Shown one piece after another: positions 44,704-53,800 of a stretch of 64,000 nucleotides of DNA. The stretch's first letter is position 1. Every line of letters begins with the position of its first letter. The stretch is taken from positions 558,001 through 622,000 of the forward strand of contig JBLDXI010000046.1 of assembly GCA_047495785.1 (NCBI GenBank), written 5' to 3'. Both the position numbers and the translations under genes were made by a program. The notes under the pieces were generated by a model, which was given only the letters and a program-made list of their open reading frames with translations, ran no database searches and had not been told where the DNA came from. The stretch is from Lepidodermella squamata (lineage: Eukaryota > Gastrotricha).

Positions 44704-44911
44704 TGTCAGGATCTAGAACATTCTATGTTCTGGAACCTTCCATGCTCTGGAACCTTCCATGCTCTGGAACCTTCTATGTTCCAGATTATTCCATGGACAT
44801 ATATAAACATCTTTGTTTCTGTATTGATTCAGTTTGTATTATTAAATATTCTCGTTATCAATAAAGGCAATACCTGGCAAATAGCTTCTTGTTTTCACTC
44901 CGCTCCTTACA
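44704..44911 (+). repeat. Left LTR with heat-shock-element motifs and TATA box
   Basis: GAA/TTC units occur as GAACATTC (44,716-44,723), TTCTGGAACCTTC (44,728-44,740, three alternating units), GAACCTTC (44,750-44,757) and GAACCTTC (44,767-44,774). TATATAAA lies at 44,800-44,807, about 25 nt further on. The spacing of each pair (GAAnnTTC) fits the HSF1 site nGAAnnTTCn. Confidence 0.85.
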
Positions 44912-44976
44912 CGATAATACAAACTCTTGCTCTCGGCTAGCCACCTATTGCCTCTCGATCCCGATTCACGCCCGCA

Positions 44977-47900
44977 ATGGAAGCTGCTGAACTCCAAGCT
45001 CAGTTGGCCAATCTGCAAGGTCAAAATGTTATGATCAACCATCGACTCGACGCCTTTACCGATCAATTTGCTCAGCTCTGTACAGCCGTCAATGCTCTTC
45101 GAAGTTCTGCTGCGTCGAATCCTGTATCTCAAGTTGCACCAGTTCCACCAGTGACGAGCCAACCAAATGCCCTGAGAGCTAAAATTCCAAGTCGGTATGC
45201 AGGCGATCGGTCTCAGTTTCGTTCTTTCGTAACTCAGTGCCAGATTTATTTGCGTCTGAATGGGGCCTATTTCCAGGACGATTCAGCAAAAGTCGCATTC
45301 ATTTGCACGCTACTTGATGGCACAGCTCGCGATTGGGTCACACCTTATGCCGAGTCAAACAGTAGTGTCATGGGTGATTTCCAGGCCTTTCTGACTGCTT
45401 TCAAAGCAGCTTTCGATGACCCGAACCGTACGAGAACCGCCGAGTTGACGCTTCAGCGGCTCAAACAAGGAAATCGTTCGGTTGCCGTATATGCTGCCGA
45501 ATTTCAGCGTCTGGCACACGATGTAACGTGGAATGACTCCGCGCTCACGCATCAATTCCGCTTCGGCCTTTCGGAAGAGATCAAGGACGAACTTGCTCGG
45601 GCGGAGTATCCTTCCAACTTACAAGATCTGATTAACCTTACGAATCGGATTGACGCTAGGCTCACGGAGCGAAAGCTGGAGAGAAGACATCAATCCGTTT
45701 ACCGAGGCTCTCCGTTGTATTTTCCTGCGACTACTGCTCAAGCTTCTAGTTCGTCAGCAGCTCCACAACCGCAAAACGAACCCGAACCTATGCAAGTTGA
45801 CGTGGTTCGAAAGCCGTTGACTCAGGCCGAACGCGAGTACCGCCGTCGAAATGGTCTTTGCTTGTATTGTGGTCAGCAAGGTCATGTGATCCGCAGTTGC
45901 CCTTCTCGACCTGCTACAACCCGTGCACGAAAAATAAACAATATACAGCATGATTTGTGCAATACCGATGATGAAATAAAAAATGGTGAATTGTACTCGC
46001 GTCCATCTCCTTTTCTATTGAGGTCTGCTATCAAGTCCCCGAGTGACGATCTCGCTTTCATCGCGATAGCTATGGTCGACTGTGGTGCGGATGGTAACTT
46101 CATGGATATAAAGTTCGCCAAAGATCACGATATCCCGTTCATTGAAAAGACGAAACCGACCCCCGTCAGTGGCGTTGATGGCAAATCGCTCAAGTCTGGG
46201 CCAATAACCCACAAAACTGCTAATCTCCAGTTCGAAGTCTACGGCCACACTGAGACTATTGCTTTTGAGCTCATCGACAGCCCTCACTACCCCGTCATTC
46301 TCGGAATGCCGTGGCTTAAGCTTCATGACCCATCCATCCAGTGGTCCAGTGAATCAATCGTGTTCAACTCGCCACTGTGTAAGAAGCATCACAACACGGA
46401 ATTTCAAAGTCACTTCATAGCCGAAATCAGCAAAACAACAGATATTGAAGATCCTCTGCACTCCCTACCTTCAAAGTACCGCGACTTCGCAGATGTATTC
46501 AGCGAAAGGGAGGCCGACAAGTTACCTCCCCACCGACCCTACGACTGCCCGATTGATCTTGAACCCGGAGAAACGCCGCCCTTTGGTCCGATCTACAGCC
46601 TTTCAGAAGTTGAGCTTGAAGCATTGAAGAAATACATTGGGGAGAACCTCGAAAAAGGGTTTATCCGTCCATCGAAGTCCTCCGCGGGATCACCGATCCT
46701 TTTTGTGAAGAAAAAAGATGGTTCTCTACGCCTATGTGTTGACTATCGCGGCCTTAACAAGATTACGAAGAAGAATCGATATCCACTTCCGTTAATTCCT
46801 GAACTACTTGATCGGCTTCGTCAAGCGAAGATTTTTACCAAGTTGGATCTCCGGGGTGCCTACAATTTGCTCCGAATTCGCGCTGGTGATGAGTGGAAAA
46901 CAGCGTTCCGGACAAGGTATGGCCTATTTGAATATCTGGTAATGCCCTTCGGATTGTCCAACGCCCCGGCGGCATTTCAACACTTCATGAACGACATCTT
47001 CCGTGACATGCTGGATGTTTGCGTCGTTATCTACCTCGACGACATACTCATCTTCAGCGATGATCCTAGCAAACACGATGAGAACGTTAGAGAAGTCCTC
47101 CGTCGCCTAAGGAAGTATCGCCTGTTTTCCAAATTGTCAAAATGCGAATTCGACGTCAGCAGAGTAGAATTCCTCGGCTTCGTAATAACTACGGATGGTG
47201 TCGCTATGGACGAGAAAAAGGTGGCCTGTATCCGCGATTGGAAACGACCAACATCCGTCAAAGACATTCAGTGCTTCATGGGTTTCGCAAACTTTTATCG
47301 ACGATTCGTCGCGAACTTTGCTAAAATCGCCCACCCGATCAATCGCCTTCTAAAGAAGGACGCACCATTCCACTGGGACGATAGCGCCGAAAAAGCCTTC
47401 ATCACGCTCAAGGAAAAGTTCACCTCGGCTCCTGTTTTGGTACACCCGAATCCAGATTTGCCATTCGTTGTCGAAACGGATTGCTCGAATTTTGCCCTTG
47501 GTAGCATCCTATCTCAAGTTCATACCGATGGTCGTTTACATCCATGCGCTTATTATTCTCGAAGTCTGACCGACACCGAACGAAACTACGATATTCACGA
47601 TAAGGAGCTGCTAGCTGTCAAAGTGGCTTTCGAGGAATGGCGACACTATCTCGAAGGTGCCCGTCACAAAATTACGGTCTATTGCGATCACAAGAACCTG
47701 GAATACTTCATGAGCCAGAGAAAAATCCTCAGCCAACGTCAGGCCCGCTGGGCGAACTTCTTCTCTCGATTCGACTTCCTACTCACGTACCGGCCTGGCA
47801 GCAAAGGAGGTAAACCTGATGCTTTATCCAGAAGATCCGAGTATCGCGGAACCGCCGGAAACGACGACTACGAAGCCTCATCCGTACTTACACCTGCTAA

Positions 47901-49392
47901 TTTCCAGGTAATGGCGCTCAAATCATTCTCTTGGTCAAGCCAATTTTCCGAGGACATCAAAGACGCCTTAGTTTCCGACCAGTTTGCTCAGTCTGTTTTC
48001 GAGTCTTTGAGAAGTAGGAAACAGGAGCCAAAGTTCGAGCAGTTTTCCGAGCAAAACGGCCTGTTACTTTTCAAGAACTTGATCTACGTACCTGAAAATC
48101 TGCGGCTCAGGGTTCTACAACTCCGCCATGACGCGAAGATTGCAGGACATTTTGGCTTCCGCAAGACTATGGAACTCGTCTCAAGAGATTATTGGTGGCC
48201 AAAGCAACGACAGTTCGTTCATGATTTTGTCAAGACCTGCGATACTTGCAAACGAGCAAAGGCCCCACGCCACTTACCTTATGGGAATCTGGAACCCTTA
48301 CCGACTCCAGATCGAGCATGGTCTTCTATCTCCATGGACTTCATCACTGAACTACCTCTGTCCAATGGGAACACAGTTATCCTGAACATTGTCGACCGCC
48401 TCACAAAGATGGCGCATTTTATTGCACTTCCAAAGTTACCGACCGCCGAAGAAACAGCAGCAGTGTTCCTCAGAGAAATTGTCCGGTTACATGGCGTACC
48501 TGACTCAACCGTCACAGATCGAGGCTCACAATTCGCGTCGAAATTCTGGAAAAGATTTTTCGAATTGTTGGGTACTGATGTGAAACTTTCCACTGCAAAT
48601 CACCCCGAAACAGACGGTCAGACGGAGCGTGTCAATCAAGTTCTAGAACAATATCTCCGTTGTTTCACGTGTTATCAGCAAGATGATTGGGCTGATCTGC
48701 TGCCCGTTGCCGAATTTTGCTACAACAACTCGTTGCACGCGTCAACCAACTGCTCTCCTTTTATGGCTAATTACGGTTTCCAGCCTAAGTTCGATCCGTC
48801 AACTCCGAGCTCAAGTGAAGTCCCTCGTGCTGAACTCCGGGTTAAGGACCTCTCCGAGCTGAAGGAGACTCTTGTGAAGGTACTTGACGCTGCAAAAGAA
48901 GCGTACAAAAAATATGCCGATCTAAAGCGACAGCCAGGTCCTGTTTTCGCCAAAGAAGATCTTGTTTGGCTGTCTGCGAAGCACGTCTCCACAAATCGAC
49001 CCAGCAAAAAGCTTGATTACAAGCGACTTGGTCCTTTCAAAATTATTGAGAAGATCAGCGATTCTGTTTACCGACTTCAGCTACCTTCGACCCTGAAAAT
49101 CCATCCAGTGTTTCATGTTTCTCTTCTCGAGCCTTACACTGAAAATCCTATCCCTGGTCGAGTTCAACCGCCTCCGCCACCAATCCAATCCGAGGAAGGG
49201 GAGGAATTTGAAGTTGAAGCTATTCTCGACTCGAAGTTGGAACGAGGTATCTTGAAATATCTCGTTGATTGGAAAGGCTATGGCCCTATAACGGAGTTGG
49301 GAACCAGTTTCAAACCTAAATTGCCCAGATCTACATGCCGAGTTTCATGCCAAGTACCCCGACAAGCCGAAAAATCAAGCTGCGACGTCTAG
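44977..49392 (+). CDS. Gag-Pol polyprotein of the Ty3/gypsy element
   Basis: A single 1471-aa frame. The order is Gag with one zinc knuckle (CLYCGQQGHVIRSC, about residue 295), aspartic protease (VDCGADGNF, about 366), reverse transcriptase (VDYRGLNK about 587, YLDDIL about 685), RNase H (ETDCSNF about 831), and integrase. The integrase has an HHCC zinc region near 1049, catalytic Asp motifs SMDF and VTDRGSQF, and Glu in ETDGQTERVNQ. A chromodomain-like tail follows (EFEVEAILDSK...YLVDWKGYG, about 1410). This order (integrase after RNase H, chromodomain last) is chromoviral. A frameshift near 49,285 ends the chromodomain early; the expected WEP and FHAKYP motifs are in the next frame. All enzyme motifs look intact. 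Confidence 0.92.
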   Translation: MEAAELQAQLANLQGQNVMINHRLDAFTDQFAQLCTAVNALRSSAASNPVSQVAPVPPVTSQPNALRAKIPSRYAGDRSQFRSFVTQCQIYLRLNGAYFQDDSAKVAFICTLLDGTARDWVTPYAESNSSVMGDFQAFLTAFKAAFDDPNRTRTAELTLQRLKQGNRSVAVYAAEFQRLAHDVTWNDSALTHQFRFGLSEEIKDELARAEYPSNLQDLINLTNRIDARLTERKLERRHQSVYRGSPLYFPATTAQASSSSAAPQPQNEPEPMQVDVVRKPLTQAEREYRRRNGLCLYCGQQGHVIRSCPSRPATTRARKINNIQHDLCNTDDEIKNGELYSRPSPFLLRSAIKSPSDDLAFIAIAMVDCGADGNFMDIKFAKDHDIPFIEKTKPTPVSGVDGKSLKSGPITHKTANLQFEVYGHTETIAFELIDSPHYPVILGMPWLKLHDPSIQWSSESIVFNSPLCKKHHNTEFQSHFIAEISKTTDIEDPLHSLPSKYRDFADVFSEREADKLPPHRPYDCPIDLEPGETPPFGPIYSLSEVELEALKKYIGENLEKGFIRPSKSSAGSPILFVKKKDGSLRLCVDYRGLNKITKKNRYPLPLIPELLDRLRQAKIFTKLDLRGAYNLLRIRAGDEWKTAFRTRYGLFEYLVMPFGLSNAPAAFQHFMNDIFRDMLDVCVVIYLDDILIFSDDPSKHDENVREVLRRLRKYRLFSKLSKCEFDVSRVEFLGFVITTDGVAMDEKKVACIRDWKRPTSVKDIQCFMGFANFYRRFVANFAKIAHPINRLLKKDAPFHWDDSAEKAFITLKEKFTSAPVLVHPNPDLPFVVETDCSNFALGSILSQVHTDGRLHPCAYYSRSLTDTERNYDIHDKELLAVKVAFEEWRHYLEGARHKITVYCDHKNLEYFMSQRKILSQRQARWANFFSRFDFLLTYRPGSKGGKPDALSRRSEYRGTAGNDDYEASSVLTPANFQVMALKSFSWSSQFSEDIKDALVSDQFAQSVFESLRSRKQEPKFEQFSEQNGLLLFKNLIYVPENLRLRVLQLRHDAKIAGHFGFRKTMELVSRDYWWPKQRQFVHDFVKTCDTCKRAKAPRHLPYGNLEPLPTPDRAWSSISMDFITELPLSNGNTVILNIVDRLTKMAHFIALPKLPTAEETAAVFLREIVRLHGVPDSTVTDRGSQFASKFWKRFFELLGTDVKLSTANHPETDGQTERVNQVLEQYLRCFTCYQQDDWADLLPVAEFCYNNSLHASTNCSPFMANYGFQPKFDPSTPSSSEVPRAELRVKDLSELKETLVKVLDAAKEAYKKYADLKRQPGPVFAKEDLVWLSAKHVSTNRPSKKLDYKRLGPFKIIEKISDSVYRLQLPSTLKIHPVFHVSLLEPYTENPIPGRVQPPPPPIQSEEGEEFEVEAILDSKLERGILKYLVDWKGYGPITELGTSFKPKLPRSTCRVSCQVPRQAEKSSCDV

Positions 49393-49406
49393 AATCCGTC
49401 GGCTAC

Positions 49407-49417
49407 GAGGGGGGTGA
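49407..49417 (+). other. Polypurine tract of the LTR element
   Basis: GAGGGGGGTGA lies directly before the right LTR start (TGTCAGG at 49,418). Such a tract primes plus-strand DNA synthesis in LTR retroelements. Confidence 0.7.
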
Positions 49418-49641
49418 TGTCAGGATCTAGAACATTCTATGTTCTGGAACCTTCCATGCTCTGGAACCTTCCATGCTCTGGAACCTTCCTGTTCTGGAAC
49501 CTTCTATGTTCCAGATTATTCCATGGACATATATAAACATCTTTGTTTCTGTATTGATTTAGTTTGTATTATTAAATATTCTCGTTATCAATAAAGGCAA
49601 TACCTGGCAAATAGCTTCTTGTTTTCACTCCGCTCCTTACA
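49418..49641 (+). repeat. Right LTR with an extra heat-shock-element unit
   Basis: The same sequence as the left LTR plus one additional 16-bp unit, so TTCTGGAACCTTC occurs twice. TATATAAA is retained. The 16-bp unit number differs between the two LTRs of one element, pointing to slippage after or during the last transposition. Confidence 0.9.
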
Positions 49642-50791
49642 ATTGAACGTGACGGAGGACCGACTTAGTAAGGCTAATTTGACCCTAGCTAGGTATCCTG
49701 CAGAAGTCATGAAGATCGCGAATGAGTCATTTGTGGGACAAAAAGTAACAGGGCTAAGAATAGGCAGCATCGGTTATAACGAACTCGGTCTTATTGACGA
49801 TATTCTGACCATAGCCAACTGGAACAAACGAGATGGTTTCCAAACTATTTTCTCTATCAAGGAAGTCAGTGAAGGAACATCGAATCGATTCGAATTGGTC
49901 AGAGTGCAACCTTTCGATTGGATGGCGTGGGGTGGAAGAATTCCAAGAGATTCTAGCCCGAACCTGAGAGAAGTCTCAGAAGTTCCAGCCCCTTTTTTCA
50001 TTACCATTTGTAGCATCGGTTCAATTGGGATGTTGATAACCTTGATTTTTGGGATAAGGAATGGATTTAAAAGAAGTCTGCAGATAACAACTAATATCGG
50101 GCTTCTCTTCTGTTATGCAGCTGCGATCGCGTTCTCGCATCAAACTCACGTCTCGCCATTTTGGGTAACAATCTGGAGAATCGTCCTGCCATTTATCGGC
50201 CTCTCTTTAGTAAATGGGTACACAGCTGTCAGTTTCCTTGCCCCGAGAAGGATAATGAAGAGGAGATCGACAGCTCCGTTATCCTGGATATCATCGAAAT
50301 CTGTGGAAATTCGTGCATTGCGAAGGCATGGAAAGAAAAAGTATAAAAATCTGGCGATAGTATTTTGCTGTATACTTGTCTCAGTTGCGATTATCGCTTG
50401 GTTAATACTCGACCCACCTCAATGCTGGAACACTTCTTCAGAGCCCGTTTACGATGGAAACCGAGATGTTTTAGTGACATCGGTTGTCTTCTCTTGCATC
50501 TCATCAACCTGGAACGTGTTGATCGTTGCTTTGATGAGTGCACAAATTTTTCTCCTGGCCGTTGGAATCTATGGATTTCTCATTATAAAAAGCCGCCGTT
50601 GGACTATTGAGAAAAACGCATTCCTTACGTTCAACTTGGTGAATTCAGTTGCTTTACTGCTGGGGACCAGCCTGATTGCTATAACTCTTCGCGGCCAAAT
50701 CAATCAGCAAATGACAATAGCCATAGGTCTGCTTGTCTTTGCCATTTCGACGGAATCTGCTTCGTTATACTCTCAATTTCGCGATCTATAA

Positions 50792-51207
50792 GCCCCTAGG
50801 ATATGTGTGTTAATCGGAAACCTCAAGCTAGTCCATTGAGACAAAATTTGTTTCGAAACAGCGACTAATTTTGACTGCAACCTATTTATTTGTTGTCAAT
50901 TCATTCCAATACCACTCGATATTTTTTCGGGATTTCTCGCTCACGCGCTAACGTAACAGTTTTCCTGTTAAAATTTTCTGGTTGTTTGCCACATTTTCAA
51001 TTCTTTACCGTAATAAAACACTTTTTTATCGTTTTCTAACTGTGGATAATTTTCTTTAATTGTTTGCTGTCGGGATAGGGCCGCATTGATCCGTGGTCGA
51101 CCGAGCTCGGTGCGAAGGTTGAGTAAATAAAGATTTCTCAAAGTTTTCAAATTGTTTACCCAGCTAGCCTAATAAATCCTTTTCCCTCGCGCTATTCAGT
51201 TCGCAAA
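50792..51207. other. Intergenic DNA upstream of the lectin gene
   Basis: AT-rich with no supported gene. It probably contains the promoter of the C-type lectin gene; no TATA box at a convincing distance was identified. Confidence 0.4.
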
Positions 51208-52524
51208 ATGTTAGCAATATGGATTGCTTTTCTGAGCCTCAGTTGCTTACAACCGGCCAGCAGTGACTGGAGGCACCCTAATCGGGCTAGCCCGGACAGC
51301 GACAGTTTCGAAGATGTGATCCGAGCCAATCGACGCCAAATCCCTCAAAACAATCTTATAAACATCACTGATTCGATAAATCTTCCGTAAGTTTCATCAT
51401 TATCCAAAAGAAAAGGCAAAGATCAAAGTTTTCAGAGTCGTCAAATGCTTCTTGATCGTCGAGGGTGAATTCAACTACGACGACGCTTTCGGAGCTTGCG
51501 CGTCGCGAAATGTCACCCTGGCAACACTGACAAGTTTGAGCGAGGACAATTTCATTCGGAAAGCTATTGATTGGAGCAAGATTTACGGCTACCAAGAAGA
51601 TAAGTTCTGGGTAGGCCAGTTGTGGCTGGGAGCTAAGCGCAATATAACCGGAGCGTGGGGTGAGTACTACTGGAACACAACTAACAAACCGATTCCTTTC
51701 GAGGGTCCCTTGGCTTATACCCCAAGTGCTCAGTTCCGAGGTTGTCTGCAAATGAGAGTAAGAGTCATGTTCTCGATGATTTGGAAACCCCAAGTAATCA
51801 TGATGTATTTTTAGAGTGATGAATGGAGGGCTCAGAGGTGCGATGCTTTGGACGTTAACAACCCTGCAACTAAGTACCCAGGTGGGGCTATCTGCGAGGC
51901 TGTAACCTATTTCAACCCACCAAGATCTCGAGTTGCTACGGCAGACAACTATTGCGATATAGTAAGTAGATTCAAGTTAATATCCGCCTTAACTGTAGTA
52001 ATTTTTAGTTCTTGGAACCGATTGGACACGCCGTAGCCCTTCCATTGATGGCGAAGAAATCATATTTTCTGATAAGAGGGAATTTCACCTGGCAACAGGC
52101 ATCAGTGGCTTGTGCTTCGAACGACGCTCAACTTGCGTGCATTCGAAGCGATGACGAGACCGCTCATGTTCTCAAATACATAAGTTTGCTGAGAAATTGT
52201 CTGCCCTGGTTTAGAAATGACTCATAATATTACCTCATAGATTTGAAGTCGGTGAATAATCGAGCTTGGATCGGTCTCAAGCGTGGTTTGTTCGATTACG
52301 GCGACTTTTACTGGATGGACAACGTGCGAGAGCCTAATACGTACAATGGCTTCTTACCAGGCAAGCCACTCTTTGGGGCTTGTGTAGCTATGTGGCGCGC
52401 CATTCAGTCGGATCGCTATGGCTGGAACGATTTACCATGTACGGCAACATTCGACCCGAGCGAGCCGTTACGCGAACGTGGATCCGGAATAAGCGCATTA
52501 TGCGAACGCACGAAATTTTACTAG
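51208..52524 (+). CDS. Secreted protein with two C-type lectin domains
   Basis: Five exons (51,208-51,386, 51,436-51,757, 51,815-51,961, 52,009-52,183, 52,241-52,524) join in phase to 368 aa. A signal peptide (MLAIWIAFLSLSCLQ) precedes two C-type lectin-like domains. The first runs from KCFLIVEGEF to GGAICEAV. The second runs from KSYFLIRGNFTWQQA to ALCERTKFY, and keeps both calcium/sugar motifs: EPN (REPNTYNG) and WND (GWNDLPC). EPN usually indicates mannose-type binding, so the second domain may bind sugar; the first lacks these. Introns are 47-57 nt. Invertebrate secreted lectins commonly act in immunity or matrix, but the role here is not shown. Confidence 0.85.
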
Positions 52525-53800
52525 AAATCATCTTGAGGTCAAATTTCGTCCAACTTTTACAGGCAAAATGACATGAAAACTAGGGTAAAAAATGCATCGC
52601 TTGTCCAGTTCCAAGTTCAAATAAATCTAGATCGGTCTTAGCCTTAGTTTTCAGTACAAAGACAGGCGTTTTGCTCTTGCTGTGAAACTCGAGCTGCTAA
52701 TGCTCAGAATGCGGAAAGTTTCTCTTCTCAAGCTCGGCTAGGGGACTACCGAACTTTTCTATCCGGAAATTGTCTAAACTGGACCACTTTGCGTAGCTCG
52801 ATGTCTTGGATTTCACTTGTTAGCTTTATGAATCAAACCGGTCTGTCTCAACCTAACTGTTTTTAGTCCGGGGATAGGTCAAATTTTGGAGAAAAATGAA
52901 AGCACCCGCAGACAAAAGAGATACCTCAATATTTATCACGCTAATCCTGTGGGACCTAATAGAATATAAGGTCTTTGTAGTTCAATTATGAAGACGTATG
53001 AACTTATTGATAGCCGGAAATGAATTAGAAGCACGTCTAAATAAAGGTTATGTTATTTTTCCTGATCTGCATAACATATTCCAGGCTAAATTGTTGAGGC
53101 CGGTTTGGACAAATCTCCGACAAGCGACATCCTGTTGATCAGCCATTGTTCTCATGAGAGTAAGAAAAAGGATGCCTGCTGCTAGCTGTGGTCTTGGTTT
53201 GAAACAGTCAAGACTTATGACTAATATCTGAGACAAAATCTTGGTTGAAAGGAATCAAAATCTGAGGCTGCTGTGAATCTTCTATTTCCAGCTTCAAAAT
53301 ATGAACGAAACCTTTCGAGATCGACCTGAACGATTCGCTACGTCTGTGGGAAACTCGCCACCGAAATGCGTAGAAGATTAGACAGCTTTTGACCACTTTC
53401 AACAGCTCGAAAACGCGGATGCGACAAAATGTCACTGACATAGAGAATAGAATTACCTATTCTCTGTGATCACCGAAATAGTTCACTTCCGATGAATACG
53501 ACTTTGCATATTGTCGGATGAATAACGCTTGAATTGTTCCCGTAGGAGGTGATCAAATTATGAAGAAATTAGACGTTCGCTCTGCCAACCATTATCAGCG
53601 TATCATCAGACATATAGTCATCGTAGATCCTCTATAGCCTTTTCCTGATCCTGACGTCTACTATCCCTTTAGCAGGAAATAAATAAGCGCGACCCGAACC
53701 TGTCGCTTAATGCATATCCGGAATGCTAGGAGAATTCGAGTCGCCAGTCACTACATAAGGTTTCCCAGTATTACCGCACACCTCAGTACGCGATTCTCAA
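52525..53800. other. Intergenic DNA with a doubtful minus-strand fragment
   Basis: A minus-strand frame at 53,208-53,441 (contains RIRVFELLKVVKSC) may be a gene remnant, but neither start, splice partners nor family are convincing. The remaining sequence shows nothing supported. Confidence 0.35.

Larger units (their letters stand above)
44704..49641 (+). mobile_element. Full-length Ty3/gypsy LTR retrotransposon, chromovirus type
   Basis: The two LTRs (44,704-44,911 and 49,418-49,641) begin TGTCAGG and end CTTACA. They are nearly identical apart from one 16-bp repeat unit and a single substitution seen in GATT(C/T)AG. The 4-bp target duplication is ATTG (44,700-44,703 and 49,642-49,645). A G-rich polypurine tract (about 49,407-49,417) precedes the right LTR. 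No TGG-type primer site is evident immediately after the left LTR. One gag-pol frame fills the interior. Near-identical LTRs suggest a recent insertion. Confidence 0.95.
43702..50791 (+). pseudogene. GABA-B-like class C receptor pseudogene, split by an LTR retrotransposon
   Basis: The 5' part (43,702-44,703) and 3' part (49,646-50,791) together match the intact receptor at 6,617-8,824 over its length. A signal peptide remains (MLTISIFLFLIQFAVADS). Three frame breaks precede the insertion: near 43,840 (lost residues after DWGEGC), in an A-run near 44,250-44,260, and near 44,640. The membrane half after the retrotransposon is open for about 380 codons, including the CWNTSSEPVYDG loop and KSRRWTIEKN. 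The LTR element is flanked by ATTG on both sides, and removing it gives contiguous homology. The open 3' half suggests the damage is not very old. Confidence 0.85.

Noticed and set aside
44912-44976. Primer-binding site of the gypsy element
   Set aside because: No TGG-starting tRNA complement directly follows the left LTR; a non-standard primer is possible but unsupported.
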